This document shows, one piece after another, positions 41,433 to 52,683 of a stretch of 64,000 bases of DNA. The notes beneath the pieces are model-generated. The model was not told where the DNA came from. It did no database searches and saw nothing but the letters and a program-made list of their open reading frames with translations. A program made the position numbers and the translations under genes. Numbering within the stretch: the stretch's first letter is position 1; every line of letters begins with the position of its first letter. Source of the DNA: Mycobacterium sp. 1554424.7 (GTDB taxonomy: Bacteria > Actinomycetota > Actinomycetes > Mycobacteriales > Mycobacteriaceae); assembly GCF_001665295.1 (NCBI RefSeq), contig NZ_LZSE01000135.1:1-64000 (forward strand), written 5' to 3'.

Positions 41433-43217
41433 TTAGAGCGCCAACGCGCCGTCGGCCAACTCCTCGAACCGCCCGAGCGCCTCGTCGGATTCGTCGTCGA
41501 TGCCGCGCAGCGGGCCGCGATCGGCGAGGTAGCGCCGCGCGTACAGCCGGGCGACGAGCGCCTTGCGGTTACCGCCCCGGGCGTCGCGCTCCCAGGCGGC
41601 CTGCTCGGTGAGCAGCGCGCCCGCGTAGACGTCGCCCATGAACTGGGCCAGCGGGAACAGCCGCGCCTCGGCGACCTCCCTGTCGAGCTTGCTCCACGCC
41701 GTGATCGCTGCGTCGAGATCCTCGATGCGTCCGGCCACCAAGCGCGTGGTCTCGTCATCGTCGGACACCGAGACCGCGTCGCGCAGCCGCGCCAGCAGCG
41801 CCTCGTGCGCGCGGGACTGCTCGATGCCGCGCCGCACGTCGAGGCACAGGATGTTGTCGGGACCCTCCCAGATCGTGTTCACCTGCGCGTCGCGCAGCAA
41901 CCGGGCCACCGGCCACGTCTCGATATAGCCGTTGCCGCCGTGGATTTCGATCGCGTCGGACGCCGCGGTGATGCCCAGCCGGCACACCTTGAGCTTGGTG
42001 ACGGGCACGGCGATGCGCTGGCGGATGGCGCGCGGCTGCCGGTGGTTGGCGGCGCCGGTGCCGTCGAAAACGAGGGCGAGCGCCGCCTCGACGTCGACGA
42101 TCATCTCGGCGAGCTTGCGGCGCATCAGCGGCTTGTCGATCAGCGCCCCGCCGAACGCGTGCCGCTGCCGGGCGTAACACAGCGATTCCACCAGGGCGCG
42201 ACGGGCGTTGCCGAGCCCGAACAGGGCGATGCCGAGCCGCGCGGCGTTGGTCAGTTCCATCATGCGGCCCAGCCCCTTGCCGTCGGAGGGCCCCGCGTCC
42301 GAGCCCGGTTCGCCGGACAGCAGGAACGCCTCGGCGTCGACGAACTCGACCTCGCCGGAGGCCACCGAGCGGGTGCCGAGCTTGTCCTTGAGCCGGCGCA
42401 CCCGCACCCCGTTGCGCGACCCGTCGCGGCGGTTGCGCAACACGAGGAAATTCGCGACACCGCGCGACGAGTCCGGGGCGCCCTCCGGCTTGGCCAGCAC
42501 GACGAACGCCTCGCCGGCGCAGTTGGACGCGAACCACTTGAACCCGTTGAGGATCCACGTGTCACCGGCGCGCGTCGCCGTCGTCTCCAGCGCCCCCAGG
42601 TCCGAGCCGCCGGTGCGTTCGGTCAGCAACTGCGCCGTCTCCCCGGCCCACTCACCCGAGGCGAACTTGGCTAGCACGTGCTCGCGCACGTCGGCCGGCG
42701 CGTAGGCGGCCACCAGCGACTGCACCATGCCGCCGCCGGTCCCCAGGGCGCAGCCCATCCCGATATCGGCCTGATTGAGTAGGTAGTTGGACGCGAACAG
42801 CGCCAGGCCCGAGCTCACCTTCGCGGCCCGCGCGTCGCTGCGCAGCGCCTGCTGGGCGTCGAGCACGGCGCGTTTGGACTGCGTGAACGACGGCGGCATG
42901 ACGACGCGGCTGACGTCGTGTCCCCACCGGTCGTAGCGCTCCAGCCGCGGCGGGTTGCGGTCGGTCTCCTCGGCCCACCGCGCCACCGGGCCGCCCATCA
43001 GCTCACCCATGGCCGCCAGATGCGGCTCCAGCACGGCCAATTCGTCGGACTGCAGGTAGTAGGCCATCGTGGACTGCAGGGTGGGGTCGCTCAGGTACCA
43101 GTTGAGGCCCACGGCGCCGCGGTAGTTCTCGGTCCGGTAGCGCTGCGACTTTTCTTCGCTGGAGAAGGGCAGCCGGTCCACGCCCTCTGACCCGTATTGG
43201 GGGCCGTTTTCGCTCAT
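41433..43217 (-). CDS. fadE35: AidB-like acyl-CoA dehydrogenase FadE35
   Basis: This 594-residue flavoprotein is close in length to Rv3797. It has the AidB subgroup layout, with an N-terminal extension (ENYRGAVGLNWYLSDPTL), an FAD-contact segment AQLLTERTGGSDLGALET, FKWFASNCAGEAF, and the C-terminal core EIHGGNGYIETWPVARLLRDA plus VNTIWEGPDN. AidB-type proteins may act in alkylation response rather than beta-oxidation, so the fadE name does not settle the substrate. It is convergent with accD4 across the hairpin, and upstream of it lies the FHA gene 13 bases away. Confidence 0.9.
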   Translation of the reverse strand: MSENGPQYGSEGVDRLPFSSEEKSQRYRTENYRGAVGLNWYLSDPTLQSTMAYYLQSDELAVLEPHLAAMGELMGGPVARWAEETDRNPPRLERYDRWGHDVSRVVMPPSFTQSKRAVLDAQQALRSDARAAKVSSGLALFASNYLLNQADIGMGCALGTGGGMVQSLVAAYAPADVREHVLAKFASGEWAGETAQLLTERTGGSDLGALETTATRAGDTWILNGFKWFASNCAGEAFVVLAKPEGAPDSSRGVANFLVLRNRRDGSRNGVRVRRLKDKLGTRSVASGEVEFVDAEAFLLSGEPGSDAGPSDGKGLGRMMELTNAARLGIALFGLGNARRALVESLCYARQRHAFGGALIDKPLMRRKLAEMIVDVEAALALVFDGTGAANHRQPRAIRQRIAVPVTKLKVCRLGITAASDAIEIHGGNGYIETWPVARLLRDAQVNTIWEGPDNILCLDVRRGIEQSRAHEALLARLRDAVSVSDDDETTRLVAGRIEDLDAAITAWSKLDREVAEARLFPLAQFMGDVYAGALLTEQAAWERDARGGNRKALVARLYARRYLADRGPLRGIDDESDEALGRFEELADGALAL

Positions 43218-43229
43218 GCCGCGACGCTA

Positions 43230-43646
43230 TTACCCCCGCGGCGGTCCCGCCACGAAAATCAGGCGGAAATTGCCGATCCGGATCTCGTCCCCGTTGGCCA
43301 GCACCGCCACGTCGACGGGCTTGCGGTTGAGGTAGGTCTTGTTCAGGCTGCCCAGGTCGACGACAAGGAATTTGCCGTTCTCCCTTCGGAATTCGGCGTG
43401 CCGGCGGCTGACGGTGATGTCGTCGAGGAAGATGTCGCTGGCGGGATGCCGGCCCGCGGACAGCACCGGCCGATCCAGCTGGTATTGGGATCCGGCGTTG
43501 GGGCCCCGCTTCACGATGAGCATGCCCACGCGGCTGCCCAGCGTCTGCATGTCCTCCACCACCGCGTCGGCGACCGCGTCCAGCCCGTCGGTGCGTAACG
43601 GCGAGGGCAGGTGCGCGGTGGTCTCGCCGGGCCCGGGCTCGGTCAC
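43230..43646 (-). CDS. FHA-domain protein resembling GarA
   Basis: This 138-residue soluble protein has an FHA domain at about residues 45-135: LIVKRGPNAGSQYQLDRPV, SAGRHPASDIFLDD, VSRRHAEF, and SLNKTYLNRKPV. The phosphothreonine-binding Arg, Ser and Asn are in place. The sequence is strikingly like GarA, the 2-oxoglutarate metabolism switch phosphorylated by PknB and PknG. The N-terminus keeps GETTAH, recalling the ETT phosphosite of GarA but not its whole context. I infer a GarA paralogue or a look-alike with different control. It precedes fadE35 on the same strand. Confidence 0.85.
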   Translation of the reverse strand: MTEPGPGETTAHLPSPLRTDGLDAVADAVVEDMQTLGSRVGMLIVKRGPNAGSQYQLDRPVLSAGRHPASDIFLDDITVSRRHAEFRRENGKFLVVDLGSLNKTYLNRKPVDVAVLANGDEIRIGNFRLIFVAGPPRG

Positions 43647-43869
43647 GCGGCGCGCCTAAGGTCCGGGCCCGCCTCTGCGGCTTGTGGCGAAGCGTCCATG
43701 ACCGTGCCTCCGTTCCGGATTCCTGTATCGCACCATCCGGCCGGGCGCCGAGATAGGGAAGGAAGTCCCGTCTTTGGGGCGTTCGTTCCCCGCGGCCCCT
43801 TCCCTGGCGGCCGGCCGCGGCGCATGATCGGCTAGTCGGACTGTCGGTCAACGATCAAGGGGGTCGATG

Positions 43870-44103
43870 ATGAAAGCCGATGTAGGTGACTGGCTCGTGA
43901 TCAAGGGGACCACGACCGAGCTGGCGGATCAGAGCGGCGAGATCACGGAGGTCCGCGGCGCGGACGGCGCCCCGCCATACGTGGTGCGCTGGACGGCCAG
44001 CGGCCACCTGGCCACGGTGTTCCCGGGCTCCGACGCGCTCGTCGTCAGCGCGGCCGAACACCAACGGGACGAGGAACGGGCGCGGCACCGGGTCGTGAAC
44101 TGA
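43870..44103 (+). CDS. DUF1918 domain protein
   Basis: This 77-residue protein is almost entirely one DUF1918 domain: VGDWLVIKGTTTELADQSGEITEVRG, split by a turn, then PYVVRWTASGHLATVFPG and a charged tail. The fold is a small SH3-like barrel; the function is unknown. ATG 43870 is chosen over ATG 43867 because of better spacing from the AAGGGGG ribosome site. It is flanked by a divergent FHA gene and a convergent secreted-protein gene. Confidence 0.85.
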   Translation: MKADVGDWLVIKGTTTELADQSGEITEVRGADGAPPYVVRWTASGHLATVFPGSDALVVSAAEHQRDEERARHRVVN

Positions 44104-44113
44104 CCCCGCCGGC

Positions 44114-44620
44114 TTATACCGGCGCCACGAATTCGGACGTATAGAACTCGGCCGGGTCCTGGGAGTGGGGGTCCGCGCGCGCGACGATCACCCACACACC
44201 CGTCGTGCCCTGCCGAATGCCGTCCGCGACAGTCACCGTTGCATTGCCCGCCGCGTCGGTGTCCATTCCGGTAAAGGCGGTGCCCGGGTCGCCCGGACCA
44301 CAGGTTGCCGACGACGGACGGGGCTCCTGGATCAGGCCGACGTCGTAATGGATCCCCGGCTCGTTGGGAATCGTGACATGCACCTGGGCGACCGCTTTCG
44401 ATCCCGAAGTGCTTATGACGGCCGAGCCGCTGCCCATCAGCGGGCGAGGCACCCTAGCCGCCGTCGTCACCTTGCTGAAATCGCAACGCCGCTCGGCGGC
44501 ATCCAGAGCGACCCTGGTGCCGCCCTCGGCGGCCGCGTTGACGATTCCGAATGTCGCCGCAGGCGAAATCGCCACGGCGATTGCCGCAGTACAACTCCCA
44601 AAGCGGGCCAGTGTGTGCAT
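44114..44620 (-). CDS. Secreted protein of unknown function
   Basis: This 168-residue product has a signal peptide (RFGSCTAAIAVAISPAATFG) cleaved near VNAAAEGG. The mature part has two cysteines (ERRCDFSK, SATCGPGDP) and a beta-rich pattern (AVAQVHVTIPNEPGIHYDVGL, ATVTVADG, GVWVIVARAD, EFYTSEFVAPV). I do not recognise a family. It is convergent with the DUF1918 gene and preceded by an unusually AT-rich 184-base region that carries its promoter. Confidence 0.7.
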   Translation of the reverse strand: MHTLARFGSCTAAIAVAISPAATFGIVNAAAEGGTRVALDAAERRCDFSKVTTAARVPRPLMGSGSAVISTSGSKAVAQVHVTIPNEPGIHYDVGLIQEPRPSSATCGPGDPGTAFTGMDTDAAGNATVTVADGIRQGTTGVWVIVARADPHSQDPAEFYTSEFVAPV

Positions 44621-44804
44621 TGGGTCACCTTTTTAACGTTCCTGTTAGTTACGTCACAGGGGAAGTAGTTATTGACCCGCGGCGTGCCGAAATAAACATT
44701 TCCCGCGTAATTACGCGAACGTCAAATTCCGGCCGTTATTCGACCGACGACAAATTAACAATCGAATTATGGAAATCAGCGGAAATAACTGTATTCGCGT
44801 TCAA
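44621..44804. promoter_or_regulatory. AT-rich promoter region with a perfect palindrome
   Basis: This stretch is much richer in A and T than its surroundings. It holds CGCGTAATTACGCG (44704-44717), a perfect 14-base palindrome about 85 bases upstream of the secreted-protein start and about 90 bases past the embB stop. It probably contains the promoter and an operator of the secreted-protein gene. Confidence 0.55.
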
Positions 44805-47800
44805 TTACGGCTTGATTCGGATCGGCCCCGGAGACCACAATCCGCTACGCGTCGCCGTGCCCAATTCCAGTTGCGCGGGATGCGCATCGGCGATGGTTTC
44901 GAACCGGCGCAGTGAGCCCCAGTCGCGGCCCCAGTCGCGCGACAGGTAGGTGGACATCACGTGCGCGCGCAGCAGCAGGTCCGTGATGCCCAGCAGGCCG
45001 CCGTTGACGCCGTCCTCCCAGGTGTCGGTGTCCTGCTTCTTGGCGTTGTAGTCGGGCGTGATCCGGAATTTCGGGATCTCGGTGACGCCGTTGGCGTGCA
45101 GCATCGGGTGCTGGCACGGGAACGCCAGCCCGACCGCCCAGTCCATCAGCACCGGCTGCGAGGAGCCGACATACTCCTGCAGCGAACGCAGTTCCGGTAC
45201 CCGCGGCGGGGTGACCGCGATCCAGTCGTCCGGCGTCAGGGAGAGGTCCTCGGCCACCAGCCGGACCGCGACCGCGTCCGCGGCCATCTTGTCCCGGGCG
45301 AAACGCAGGTTGCGCCACGCCTTCGGCTGTTCGCCGTTCAGGTCGTACGGCTCGAGCCGCCCGGACGGCACGATCTCACCGCCGGGGCCGGGCCTGCCGT
45401 ATTCGAGGACCACGGTCTGTCCGCTGGTGTGCCCGTGCAGCACGCTGTTGCCGGCGATGGTGCCGGCGGCGGTCACCACCAGCAGGGGATGGCCGTCGTC
45501 GCGTTTGGGCAGCTGATACCACGCCGAGGTGAGCCGGCTCTGCTGCTGGGCGCCGGTGGTGTAGCTGCCGGCCAGCGGGACCTGGTCGGGGTTGAGGCCG
45601 TAGGGCAACGGAACCAGCGACCCGTTGATGCCGGGCGCCTTGAGCTTGGTCGGTGCGCGCCAGTCGTATGCGTACCAGTCGTAATCGGTGCCGGGCTGCG
45701 GCACCGACGTCTCCTGGAGCGCCTCGGCCACGGTGTGGTCGGGTACGCCGTTGGGGGAGAAGCCCGTTGGGTTGACGCCGCCGAGCGGGCCGAGCGGGCC
45801 GTAGTCCCCGGGCAGGGGCGCCATGAAGCCGGCGTTGCTGTCCGGTTCGACGAGCACGTCGTCGGCCAGTGCGCAGCCCCCGGCGAATTCGCGCAGGTTG
45901 TCCCAGCCGTTGGAGTAGGTGGGGTACTGCCGCACGATGCCCGCAACCATCGAGGCGATGAACACCAGCACCATGAATCCGGCCGCGATCGGCACCGGCG
46001 CCGCCGTCACCGCCCGCGCCAGCCGGCCCTCGCCGTGGTCCCGCGACGCGAAATGCAGCCAGAACGCCCACACCGCCGTGATCGCGAACAGGGCGAAAAA
46101 CACCGTGCTGACACTGATTCCGGCGAACCTCGGCATGACGTTGTTGAACGGGACGCCGTAACTGGAGACGTACCACCAGCCGTTGGTGGTGGCGAAGCAC
46201 AGCGCCAACAAGAACAAGACCGCCGCCACGAACGTCATCCGGTTGCGCGACCAGCGCAGCACCTTCGGCGACACCAGCACGGTGGTCAGCGCGGCCATCG
46301 CCGCGCCCACCGCGGCGAACAGCCCGAAGTGGTGCACCCACTTGGTGGGGGTGAACATCAGGAAGAACATGGTGGCGAAGATGACGCCCATCAGGCGCCA
46401 CGCCGGGCCGCGGGCCACGCCCGGAATTCGCTTGCGCCGCAACATGATGAACACCGCCGTGAACAGGCACAGCGCGCTGATCAGGAAGCCGAACCGGCGG
46501 GACAGCGAACCGTCGACGGTGGGCAATATCAGGTAGTAGTAGCGCAGGTTCTCGGTGTACCAGGCCTGGCTGGGGCCGATCGCGGTGCGAATCCTGGTGG
46601 CCTCCAACACCGTTGACAGCGTCTGGTCGGCGAACACGACGGTGAGGATCACCGTGCCGGCCGCGAGCATCGGGGCCACCAGCGGCCAGGTGCCCACCAG
46701 GCGGTGCCTGCGCACCAGGATCCGCAGGATCGGCCGGCCGCCGGCGACCAGGGCGGCCACCGCGATCAGGCCGGTGGGCTGGACGCCGAGCGTGAACGCC
46801 GCGGTGATCACCGCCAACGCCGCCGGGGTGAGCCGGGAGGCGCACATCGAGCGCTCGATCAGCACGTAGGTGATCAGCGAACCGAGCGCGATGATCGGCT
46901 CGGGACGCAACCCGTTGTTGAACGGCATCCACCCGGTCAGCAGGACCATGCCGGCGGCCCAGTTGGCGGCGGTGCTGGACGTCACCGCCGGCCCCAGCCG
47001 CGGCAACACCTCACGCGACAGCAGCAGCCAGCAGACCAGCCCGGCGACCAGGTCGGGCAGCCGCATCCACAGGCTCGCGTCGCTGACGTGGGTCATCAGC
47101 GCGAGCAGGTTGTAGTACCAGCCGAACGGGTCCTCCGGGCTGCCGAACCATCGGAAGTAGTTGGACATGTAGCCGGCATGGTCGGCGACCCGGGCCATGC
47201 CGAGGATGTAGCCGTCGTCGGAGGAATTGGCGCCGATCAGATGCCACAGCAGGAAAACGAATATCACCGTGGCGTCGACGAGCGTGAACTTGCGCCAGCG
47301 CGTCGGAATCAACCGGTGCATGCGGCGGCCGTCGATCTGGTCGAGGCGCCACAGCGCGACCAGCGCGACGATGGTGGACGCGATCGCCAGCACCATCGCG
47401 ACGAGCTTCAAAGTCGTTGGCGTGGTGGAGAACCGGGTGTCGATGGTCGCCGAGAACCGCAGGCCGGGCGGCGCCGGACCGGTCAGATCCGTGAACACCC
47501 CGACGATCTGCGGGCGCAGGTTGGGATCGGGGAACCCACCGCGCACGGGCTTGCCCGCCGGATCGTTTAACCCGACGAAGGTGGCGAAGGTGCCGGCGAG
47601 CGTGGACGTGATCTCGATGCGTTGACATTGCGGCGAGGAGGCTTGGTCCCGAGGCACGCTGGCGATGACCACGTTGCGGTCGGTGACGTCGACGCGCTGG
47701 CTGCTGGCGACGACGAACAGCGCGTTGAGCGCGGCGTCCTTGCCCTTCTTGGGGGCCGTGCTCAGCACCACCCCGCCCTCCGGCGGCAGGTCGCGCACCA

Positions 47801-48053
47801 CCGAACACGGCACGGTCACCGTCACGTCAACCGGCGTCAGCGAAATCAGCGGCGCCGTAACGTTGTTCAACTGACCGCTCTGAGGCCAGTTGAGCATCGC
47901 GGTGGTCTGCACGACTGGCAGCAGCGGCGTGGCGACCGACAGAACGAAACCGATCAGGCCGGCGATCGTCGCGACCCAGCGGGTGACCCGGACGTCGCGA
48001 AGGGCGTCCGTCTGGGCGGTGGTCGCCGGGCGTTCGTGGTCGGTGATGCTCAT
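44805..48053 (-). CDS. embB: Arabinosyltransferase EmbB
   Basis: This 1082-residue GT-C membrane arabinosyltransferase helps form the branched terminal arabinan and is the main ethambutol target. The first periplasmic loop has [19 protein letters not shown], with catalytic Asp near residue 279 and Met286, which matches M. tuberculosis Met306. About 15 membrane segments are followed by a C-terminal carbohydrate-binding domain ([34 protein letters not shown]). At the residue matching M. tuberculosis Gly406, this protein has Pro386 ([10 protein letters not shown]). It overlaps embA by four bases, so translation is coupled. Confidence 0.96.
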   Translation of the reverse strand: MSITDHERPATTAQTDALRDVRVTRWVATIAGLIGFVLSVATPLLPVVQTTAMLNWPQSGQLNNVTAPLISLTPVDVTVTVPCSVVRDLPPEGGVVLSTAPKKGKDAALNALFVVASSQRVDVTDRNVVIASVPRDQASSPQCQRIEITSTLAGTFATFVGLNDPAGKPVRGGFPDPNLRPQIVGVFTDLTGPAPPGLRFSATIDTRFSTTPTTLKLVAMVLAIASTIVALVALWRLDQIDGRRMHRLIPTRWRKFTLVDATVIFVFLLWHLIGANSSDDGYILGMARVADHAGYMSNYFRWFGSPEDPFGWYYNLLALMTHVSDASLWMRLPDLVAGLVCWLLLSREVLPRLGPAVTSSTAANWAAGMVLLTGWMPFNNGLRPEPIIALGSLITYVLIERSMCASRLTPAALAVITAAFTLGVQPTGLIAVAALVAGGRPILRILVRRHRLVGTWPLVAPMLAAGTVILTVVFADQTLSTVLEATRIRTAIGPSQAWYTENLRYYYLILPTVDGSLSRRFGFLISALCLFTAVFIMLRRKRIPGVARGPAWRLMGVIFATMFFLMFTPTKWVHHFGLFAAVGAAMAALTTVLVSPKVLRWSRNRMTFVAAVLFLLALCFATTNGWWYVSSYGVPFNNVMPRFAGISVSTVFFALFAITAVWAFWLHFASRDHGEGRLARAVTAAPVPIAAGFMVLVFIASMVAGIVRQYPTYSNGWDNLREFAGGCALADDVLVEPDSNAGFMAPLPGDYGPLGPLGGVNPTGFSPNGVPDHTVAEALQETSVPQPGTDYDWYAYDWRAPTKLKAPGINGSLVPLPYGLNPDQVPLAGSYTTGAQQQSRLTSAWYQLPKRDDGHPLLVVTAAGTIAGNSVLHGHTSGQTVVLEYGRPGPGGEIVPSGRLEPYDLNGEQPKAWRNLRFARDKMAADAVAVRLVAEDLSLTPDDWIAVTPPRVPELRSLQEYVGSSQPVLMDWAVGLAFPCQHPMLHANGVTEIPKFRITPDYNAKKQDTDTWEDGVNGGLLGITDLLLRAHVMSTYLSRDWGRDWGSLRRFETIADAHPAQLELGTATRSGLWSPGPIRIKP

Positions 48054-51000
48054 GGCAGCGCCCTGATCGGGCCGGACCGGCTCCAGCCGCGCACGGTGGT
48101 CACGCCCTGTTCGACGACGGCCTGCGGCGCCTGATCCGCGGACACCAGCGCGTAATACTTCTCGACCGATCCCCAGTCGCGATACCAGTCACCGCGCAGG
48201 TAAGTCGAGATCGTCGACGTGCGCAGCATCGCCTGGGTGATCAGGAACGGCCCGCCTGTCTCGCTGGCCTCCCACCCGTTCGACGACGACGCCGTCTGCT
48301 TGTGATCGGGCAGGATGCGGTACTGCGGAAGTTCGGCAACGCCAAGGTGTTCGGAGTACGGCCGCTGGCAGGGGAAGTTGGCGGCGGTCGCGATGTCCAT
48401 CAGCACCGGGGCCTGCGACCCGATCAGTTGCTGCAGGGTCTGCAGCACCGGGACGCGCGGCGGCGTGAACGAGAACCACTGCTCGGAACTCAGATTCGGG
48501 TCGTAGGCGACGATGCGTGCCACGTTAGCCTCCGGCGGCGCCCAGGCCAGCGGGAACCTCAGGTTGCGCCACGCCGGCTCCGGACCGATGTCGATCGGCT
48601 GCACCTCGGCGAGCGGCTGGGTGGTGCCATCGGGGCGAGCGACGCCCCATTGCAGTTTCAGCGACTGCCCGTAGGTGAAGGTGCCGTCCTCCTTGTACGA
48701 CCAGATGGCGCCCGCGGCGGAAACGACCACCAGCGGTCGGTCGCCCGTTCGTGGCGGCAGTTCGTACCAGGACGACGTGGCGGTGGCGGCCAGGGAGTTT
48801 TCACCGTAGCTGCCCATCACCGGGGTGCGGGCCGGATCGAGGCCGAACGGCAGCGCGGCGTGCGACCCGTTGACCCCGGCCGGGCCCTTCCCGCCTGCCG
48901 TGCCCGCGGAGTCACTCATGGCGGCGTTGGGTTTGTTGGGTGACGCGTCGGAATTCACCACCCCCGGTTTGGTGACCACGGGGTTGGACCTGAGGTCCAA
49001 GCCCACCCCCTCGGGTTTGAAGCCGACGGGGTTCAGGCCACCCAGCGGCCCGTCGGGCCCGAACGTCTGCCCCGGAATCGGTTGCAGCAGACCGGCATTG
49101 GGGTCGGGCTCGGCCAGCACGTCGTCGGCCAACGCGCAGCTCGTCGGTGACAGCCCGGAGGTGATGGCGGCCAGGTTGGCCTTGCCGGTGGTGTATATCG
49201 GGTAGCGGACCGCCGCCCCCTTGGCCAGCGAGCCGACCTCGCCGAGCACCATGATCGTCGCCACCACCAGCAGCGGCGTGGACGCCAGCACGCGGTTGCG
49301 CCGGTTGTCCGTCACCTCGGTGTGCCCGGCGTAGTCCATCCGGAAGTGCTGCCAGGCGGCCAGCAGCCCGGTCAGGATCGACAGCGTCAGGAACATCGAC
49401 GTCACCGGATGGCTCGCGATCACGGGCTGGATATCCCACCAGGGCACCCCGTAGTTGCCGACATAGAACCACCCGTTGACCCCCGAGGTGGCAACCGCCA
49501 GCACGAACAGCAGGGCCGTCACGTACAGCGTCAGGTTGCGGCGGTTGTGCAGGCCGATCCGGGCGAAGGCGAACGCGGTGACCGCCCCCAGGGCACCGGT
49601 CAGGCCGGCGAACGCGCCGAACTGCACGGCCCATTTCGTCGGGGTGAACGTCAACAGCAGCAGTCCGCCGGCGGTGGTGCCGATCAACCGCCACGCCGGG
49701 CCGCTGGCCAGCCCGGGCACCCCGCCGCGCCGCAGCAGCACCACCAGCATCCCGAACAGGCACAGCATCATCACCAGCACGGCGAAGCGCCGGGCCATCG
49801 ACCCGTCGGGGTTGGACTCCACGGTGAGAAAGTAGTAGCGCAGCCAGTCCTGGTACCAGGCGATCGTCGGGCCGACCTTGTACTTGATGCGTGCGGACTC
49901 GGCCACCGTGGCCAGCGTCTGGCTGCGAAACACCACCACGGTGATCAGCGCGAACGAGGCCGCCAGCACGACCAGCGGGGCCAGCAGCCCGTCGGTCGCC
50001 CGGCGGCGCCGGATCGCCTGGGCGATGGCGCGTGCCCCGGTCAGCAGCGCGGCGACGGCGATCAACCCCTGCGGCGCCAGCGTCGCGGTCAGCATCGCGA
50101 CGATGATCGCGACCGCCGCGGGAGCCAGCCGGCCCAGCGCGATCGCGCGTTCCATCAGCATCCAGGTCACCACGACGCCGAGCGCGATCAGCGGCTCGGG
50201 CCGCAGACCGTTGTTGAACGGCAGCCAGGCGGCCAGGAAGACCGCGCCCGCGGTGAGCACCGCCACCCTATTGCGCGCCAGCCCGCCCCGCCCCGGTCCG
50301 AGCCGGCGCAGCACCCAGTGGCCGATGATCAGCCAGCACGCGATCCCGGCCAGCGTGGCCGGCAGCCGCATCCACACGCCGGCGGTGCTGACCGCCGCCA
50401 GCTTGGCCAGCACCGCGAGATACCAGTCGAACGGCGCGTCCGTCGTCCCGAAGTAGCGGTAGTAGTCGACCACGTACCCGGCGTGGGGGGCGACCCGGGC
50501 GATGGTCAGGTTGTAGCCGTCGTCCGACGACGTGGCGCCGATGACGTGCCAGACCAGCAGGGTTCCGATGACGCCGACGTCGGCGAGCCACGTCGCGGCG
50601 CCGACCCGCCACCAGGTGGCCCAGTGCGCCCGCGGGCGATACCGCGACAGCCACGCGATCGGCGACCGCCAGTTGATTCCGATGTCGCCCCCGCGGCTGC
50701 GCCGATCCAGCGCGGCCATCGCGGCGATGGCGGCCAGGACGGCCAGGGTTCCCACGGCCATCGCAAGGGTCTTCAGCGTGGTGGGCGCCGTGATGAATCG
50801 GGTGTCGACGTCCACGCGGGCCGACAGCCCCGGCTGCGGCGGCACCTTCAAATCGGTGAAGATGCCGCCGACCTGAGGCTTCTTCTCCGACGGCAGAATC
50901 CCCGCGGCGCCCGGGATGCCGACGAAATCCGCGCCCGCGGCCCCCGCGTCGGCCCAGATGTGCAGGACGGTGCACGCGCCCGCGGCGACGGCCGGCCGCT

Positions 51001-51376
51001 TCGCCACCGCGGCCACGGTGTCACGGAACGCGACGACGACGATCTCCTTGTCGGCGCGCACGAACAGCCCGTTCTTGCCGGTGTCCACGCCGCCGACGGG
51101 CAGCGTCGAGACGACCAATCCGCCGTCGGGAGGCAGCGTGGCGATCGCCGAACACGGGATCGAGACGTCCAGCGCCCGCGGCGCCCCCGACACCAACGGG
51201 GCGGTGATCTGGGTGACGTGCCCGTCGGCCACGCCCTGCGGCCAGAGCACCGTCGCCGTCGTCTGCTTCACCGGAAGCAACGGAACGATCAGGCACAGCA
51301 GCAGACCCGCGAGGCCCGCGACGACGGCGATCAACCGCGGGACGCGCAGCGATCGTTCATTCCGGTCGGGGGGCAC
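48050..51376 (-). CDS. embA: Arabinosyltransferase EmbA
   Basis: This 1108-residue GT-C enzyme pairs with EmbB for the non-reducing-end hexaarabinoside of arabinogalactan. The catalytic loop is [19 protein letters not shown], and a Pro-containing region [16 protein letters not shown] follows. The soluble C-terminal domain contains [21 protein letters not shown] at 51376 ([12 protein letters not shown]) matches known EmbA N-termini; an earlier ATG at 51454 would add a basic leader that overlaps the embR promoter. It is divergent from embR. Confidence 0.95.
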   Translation of the reverse strand: MPPDRNERSLRVPRLIAVVAGLAGLLLCLIVPLLPVKQTTATVLWPQGVADGHVTQITAPLVSGAPRALDVSIPCSAIATLPPDGGLVVSTLPVGGVDTGKNGLFVRADKEIVVVAFRDTVAAVAKRPAVAAGACTVLHIWADAGAAGADFVGIPGAAGILPSEKKPQVGGIFTDLKVPPQPGLSARVDVDTRFITAPTTLKTLAMAVGTLAVLAAIAAMAALDRRSRGGDIGINWRSPIAWLSRYRPRAHWATWWRVGAATWLADVGVIGTLLVWHVIGATSSDDGYNLTIARVAPHAGYVVDYYRYFGTTDAPFDWYLAVLAKLAAVSTAGVWMRLPATLAGIACWLIIGHWVLRRLGPGRGGLARNRVAVLTAGAVFLAAWLPFNNGLRPEPLIALGVVVTWMLMERAIALGRLAPAAVAIIVAMLTATLAPQGLIAVAALLTGARAIAQAIRRRRATDGLLAPLVVLAASFALITVVVFRSQTLATVAESARIKYKVGPTIAWYQDWLRYYFLTVESNPDGSMARRFAVLVMMLCLFGMLVVLLRRGGVPGLASGPAWRLIGTTAGGLLLLTFTPTKWAVQFGAFAGLTGALGAVTAFAFARIGLHNRRNLTLYVTALLFVLAVATSGVNGWFYVGNYGVPWWDIQPVIASHPVTSMFLTLSILTGLLAAWQHFRMDYAGHTEVTDNRRNRVLASTPLLVVATIMVLGEVGSLAKGAAVRYPIYTTGKANLAAITSGLSPTSCALADDVLAEPDPNAGLLQPIPGQTFGPDGPLGGLNPVGFKPEGVGLDLRSNPVVTKPGVVNSDASPNKPNAAMSDSAGTAGGKGPAGVNGSHAALPFGLDPARTPVMGSYGENSLAATATSSWYELPPRTGDRPLVVVSAAGAIWSYKEDGTFTYGQSLKLQWGVARPDGTTQPLAEVQPIDIGPEPAWRNLRFPLAWAPPEANVARIVAYDPNLSSEQWFSFTPPRVPVLQTLQQLIGSQAPVLMDIATAANFPCQRPYSEHLGVAELPQYRILPDHKQTASSSNGWEASETGGPFLITQAMLRTSTISTYLRGDWYRDWGSVEKYYALVSADQAPQAVVEQGVTTVRGWSRSGPIRALP

Positions 51377-51517
51377 GAGGCTCGATGGTAAGGGACGGCG
51401 CTTTGTGCGTTTCGGACGCAGGGCCGCGCCCGCAGCGCGCTTCCCGTTTTCCAAATCGGTGTCGCGATTTGCCGCGCCCGTCCCGCGAAATAAACTCTCG
51501 TTTCAAGAACGGCCCCG

Positions 51518-52681
51518 ATGACCCTGGAGGCTGCCCGCGCGATGACGAACACAGGTCTCGGGTTCGGTGTCTTGGGACCGTTGCTGATGACCAGCCACGG
51601 CGTGCGGGTGTCGGTGGGCGCGCCCAAGCAGCGGGCGGTGCTGGCGATGCTGCTGATCAACCGCAACCGGCCGGTGTCCGTTGATTCGTTGATCAACGCG
51701 GTATGGGACGAGGACCCGGTGCCGGCCGCGCGCACCAGCATCCAGGCCCACGTGTCGAACCTGCGCCGGCTGCTCCGCGACGCCGGGGCCGACCCGTACC
51801 AGGTGCTGGCCAGCGCCCCGCCGGGATACCAGCTCAGCGTCGACGACGCCGACTGCGACCTTGGGCGCTTCGTGGCCGCGAAGCTGGCGGGAAACCGGGC
51901 CGCCGCGGCGGGGCAGTTCGAGGAGGCCAGCCGGCATTTCTCGTTGGCGCTGGGCGAATGGCGCGGGCCGGTGCTCGACGACCTGCGGGACTTCGCCTTC
52001 GTCGACGCCTTCGCCACCGCGCTGATGGAGGAAAACGTGGCCACCCACACCGCGCGCGCCGAGGCCGAGATCGCGTGCGGACGCGCCGGTGAGGTCATCG
52101 CCGAGCTCGAGGCGCTCACCGCCGAACATCCCTACCGCGAACCGCTGTGGGCGCAGCTGATCACCGCCTACTACGTCACCGAACGGCAGTCCGACGCGCT
52201 CGGCGCCTACCGGCGGCTGAAGACGGCCCTGGCCGAGGGCCTCGGCATCGACCCCGGCCGCACCGTGAGCGCCCTGCACGAGCGGATCCTGCGCCAGGAA
52301 CCGTTGGGCCTGAAACGGGCCGACCTGACCACCCACAAGCGCGGCGCTTACAAACAGGAGTCGACGACCGCCGGGATCCAGGTGGCGGAGTCGGCGCTTG
52401 CCCGGCTGGTCGACCAGACCGGTCGGATTCATCTGCTGACGGGCGCGAGCACCAGGATCGGGCGCTTCACCGACAACGACATCGTTCTCGACGACACCGA
52501 CGTCAGCCGCCACCACGCCGTCGTCACCGACACCGGAACGGGTTTCATGATGACCGACCTGCGGTCCACCAACGGGGTAGAGGTGCAGGGCCACCGCATC
52601 CGGGGCAGCGCCACCCTGGCCGACGGCGACCGGATCCGCATCGGCGGCCACGAGTTCACCTTCGAAATCGGCCCCGGCTGA
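51518..52681 (+). CDS. embR: Transcriptional regulator EmbR
   Basis: This 387-residue regulator has an OmpR/SARP-type winged helix (GAPKQRAVLAMLLINRNRP), a bacterial transcriptional activation domain (about residues 105-255), and a C-terminal FHA domain: RIGRFTDNDIVLDD, VSRHHAVV, and LRSTNGVEV. In M. tuberculosis the Ser/Thr kinase PknH phosphorylates EmbR, which then activates the emb genes; the same logic is inferred here. Unlike in M. tuberculosis, it sits 141 bases from embA in divergent orientation, the arrangement known for M. avium. ATG 51542 is a possible shorter start. Confidence 0.94.
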   Translation: MTLEAARAMTNTGLGFGVLGPLLMTSHGVRVSVGAPKQRAVLAMLLINRNRPVSVDSLINAVWDEDPVPAARTSIQAHVSNLRRLLRDAGADPYQVLASAPPGYQLSVDDADCDLGRFVAAKLAGNRAAAAGQFEEASRHFSLALGEWRGPVLDDLRDFAFVDAFATALMEENVATHTARAEAEIACGRAGEVIAELEALTAEHPYREPLWAQLITAYYVTERQSDALGAYRRLKTALAEGLGIDPGRTVSALHERILRQEPLGLKRADLTTHKRGAYKQESTTAGIQVAESALARLVDQTGRIHLLTGASTRIGRFTDNDIVLDDTDVSRHHAVVTDTGTGFMMTDLRSTNGVEVQGHRIRGSATLADGDRIRIGGHEFTFEIGPG

Positions 52682-52683
52682 GG

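Noticed and set aside
49322-51391. Plus-strand open frame of 689 codons opposite embA
   Set aside because: Shadow of embA; dominated by Arg, Gln, His and Asp with no domains.
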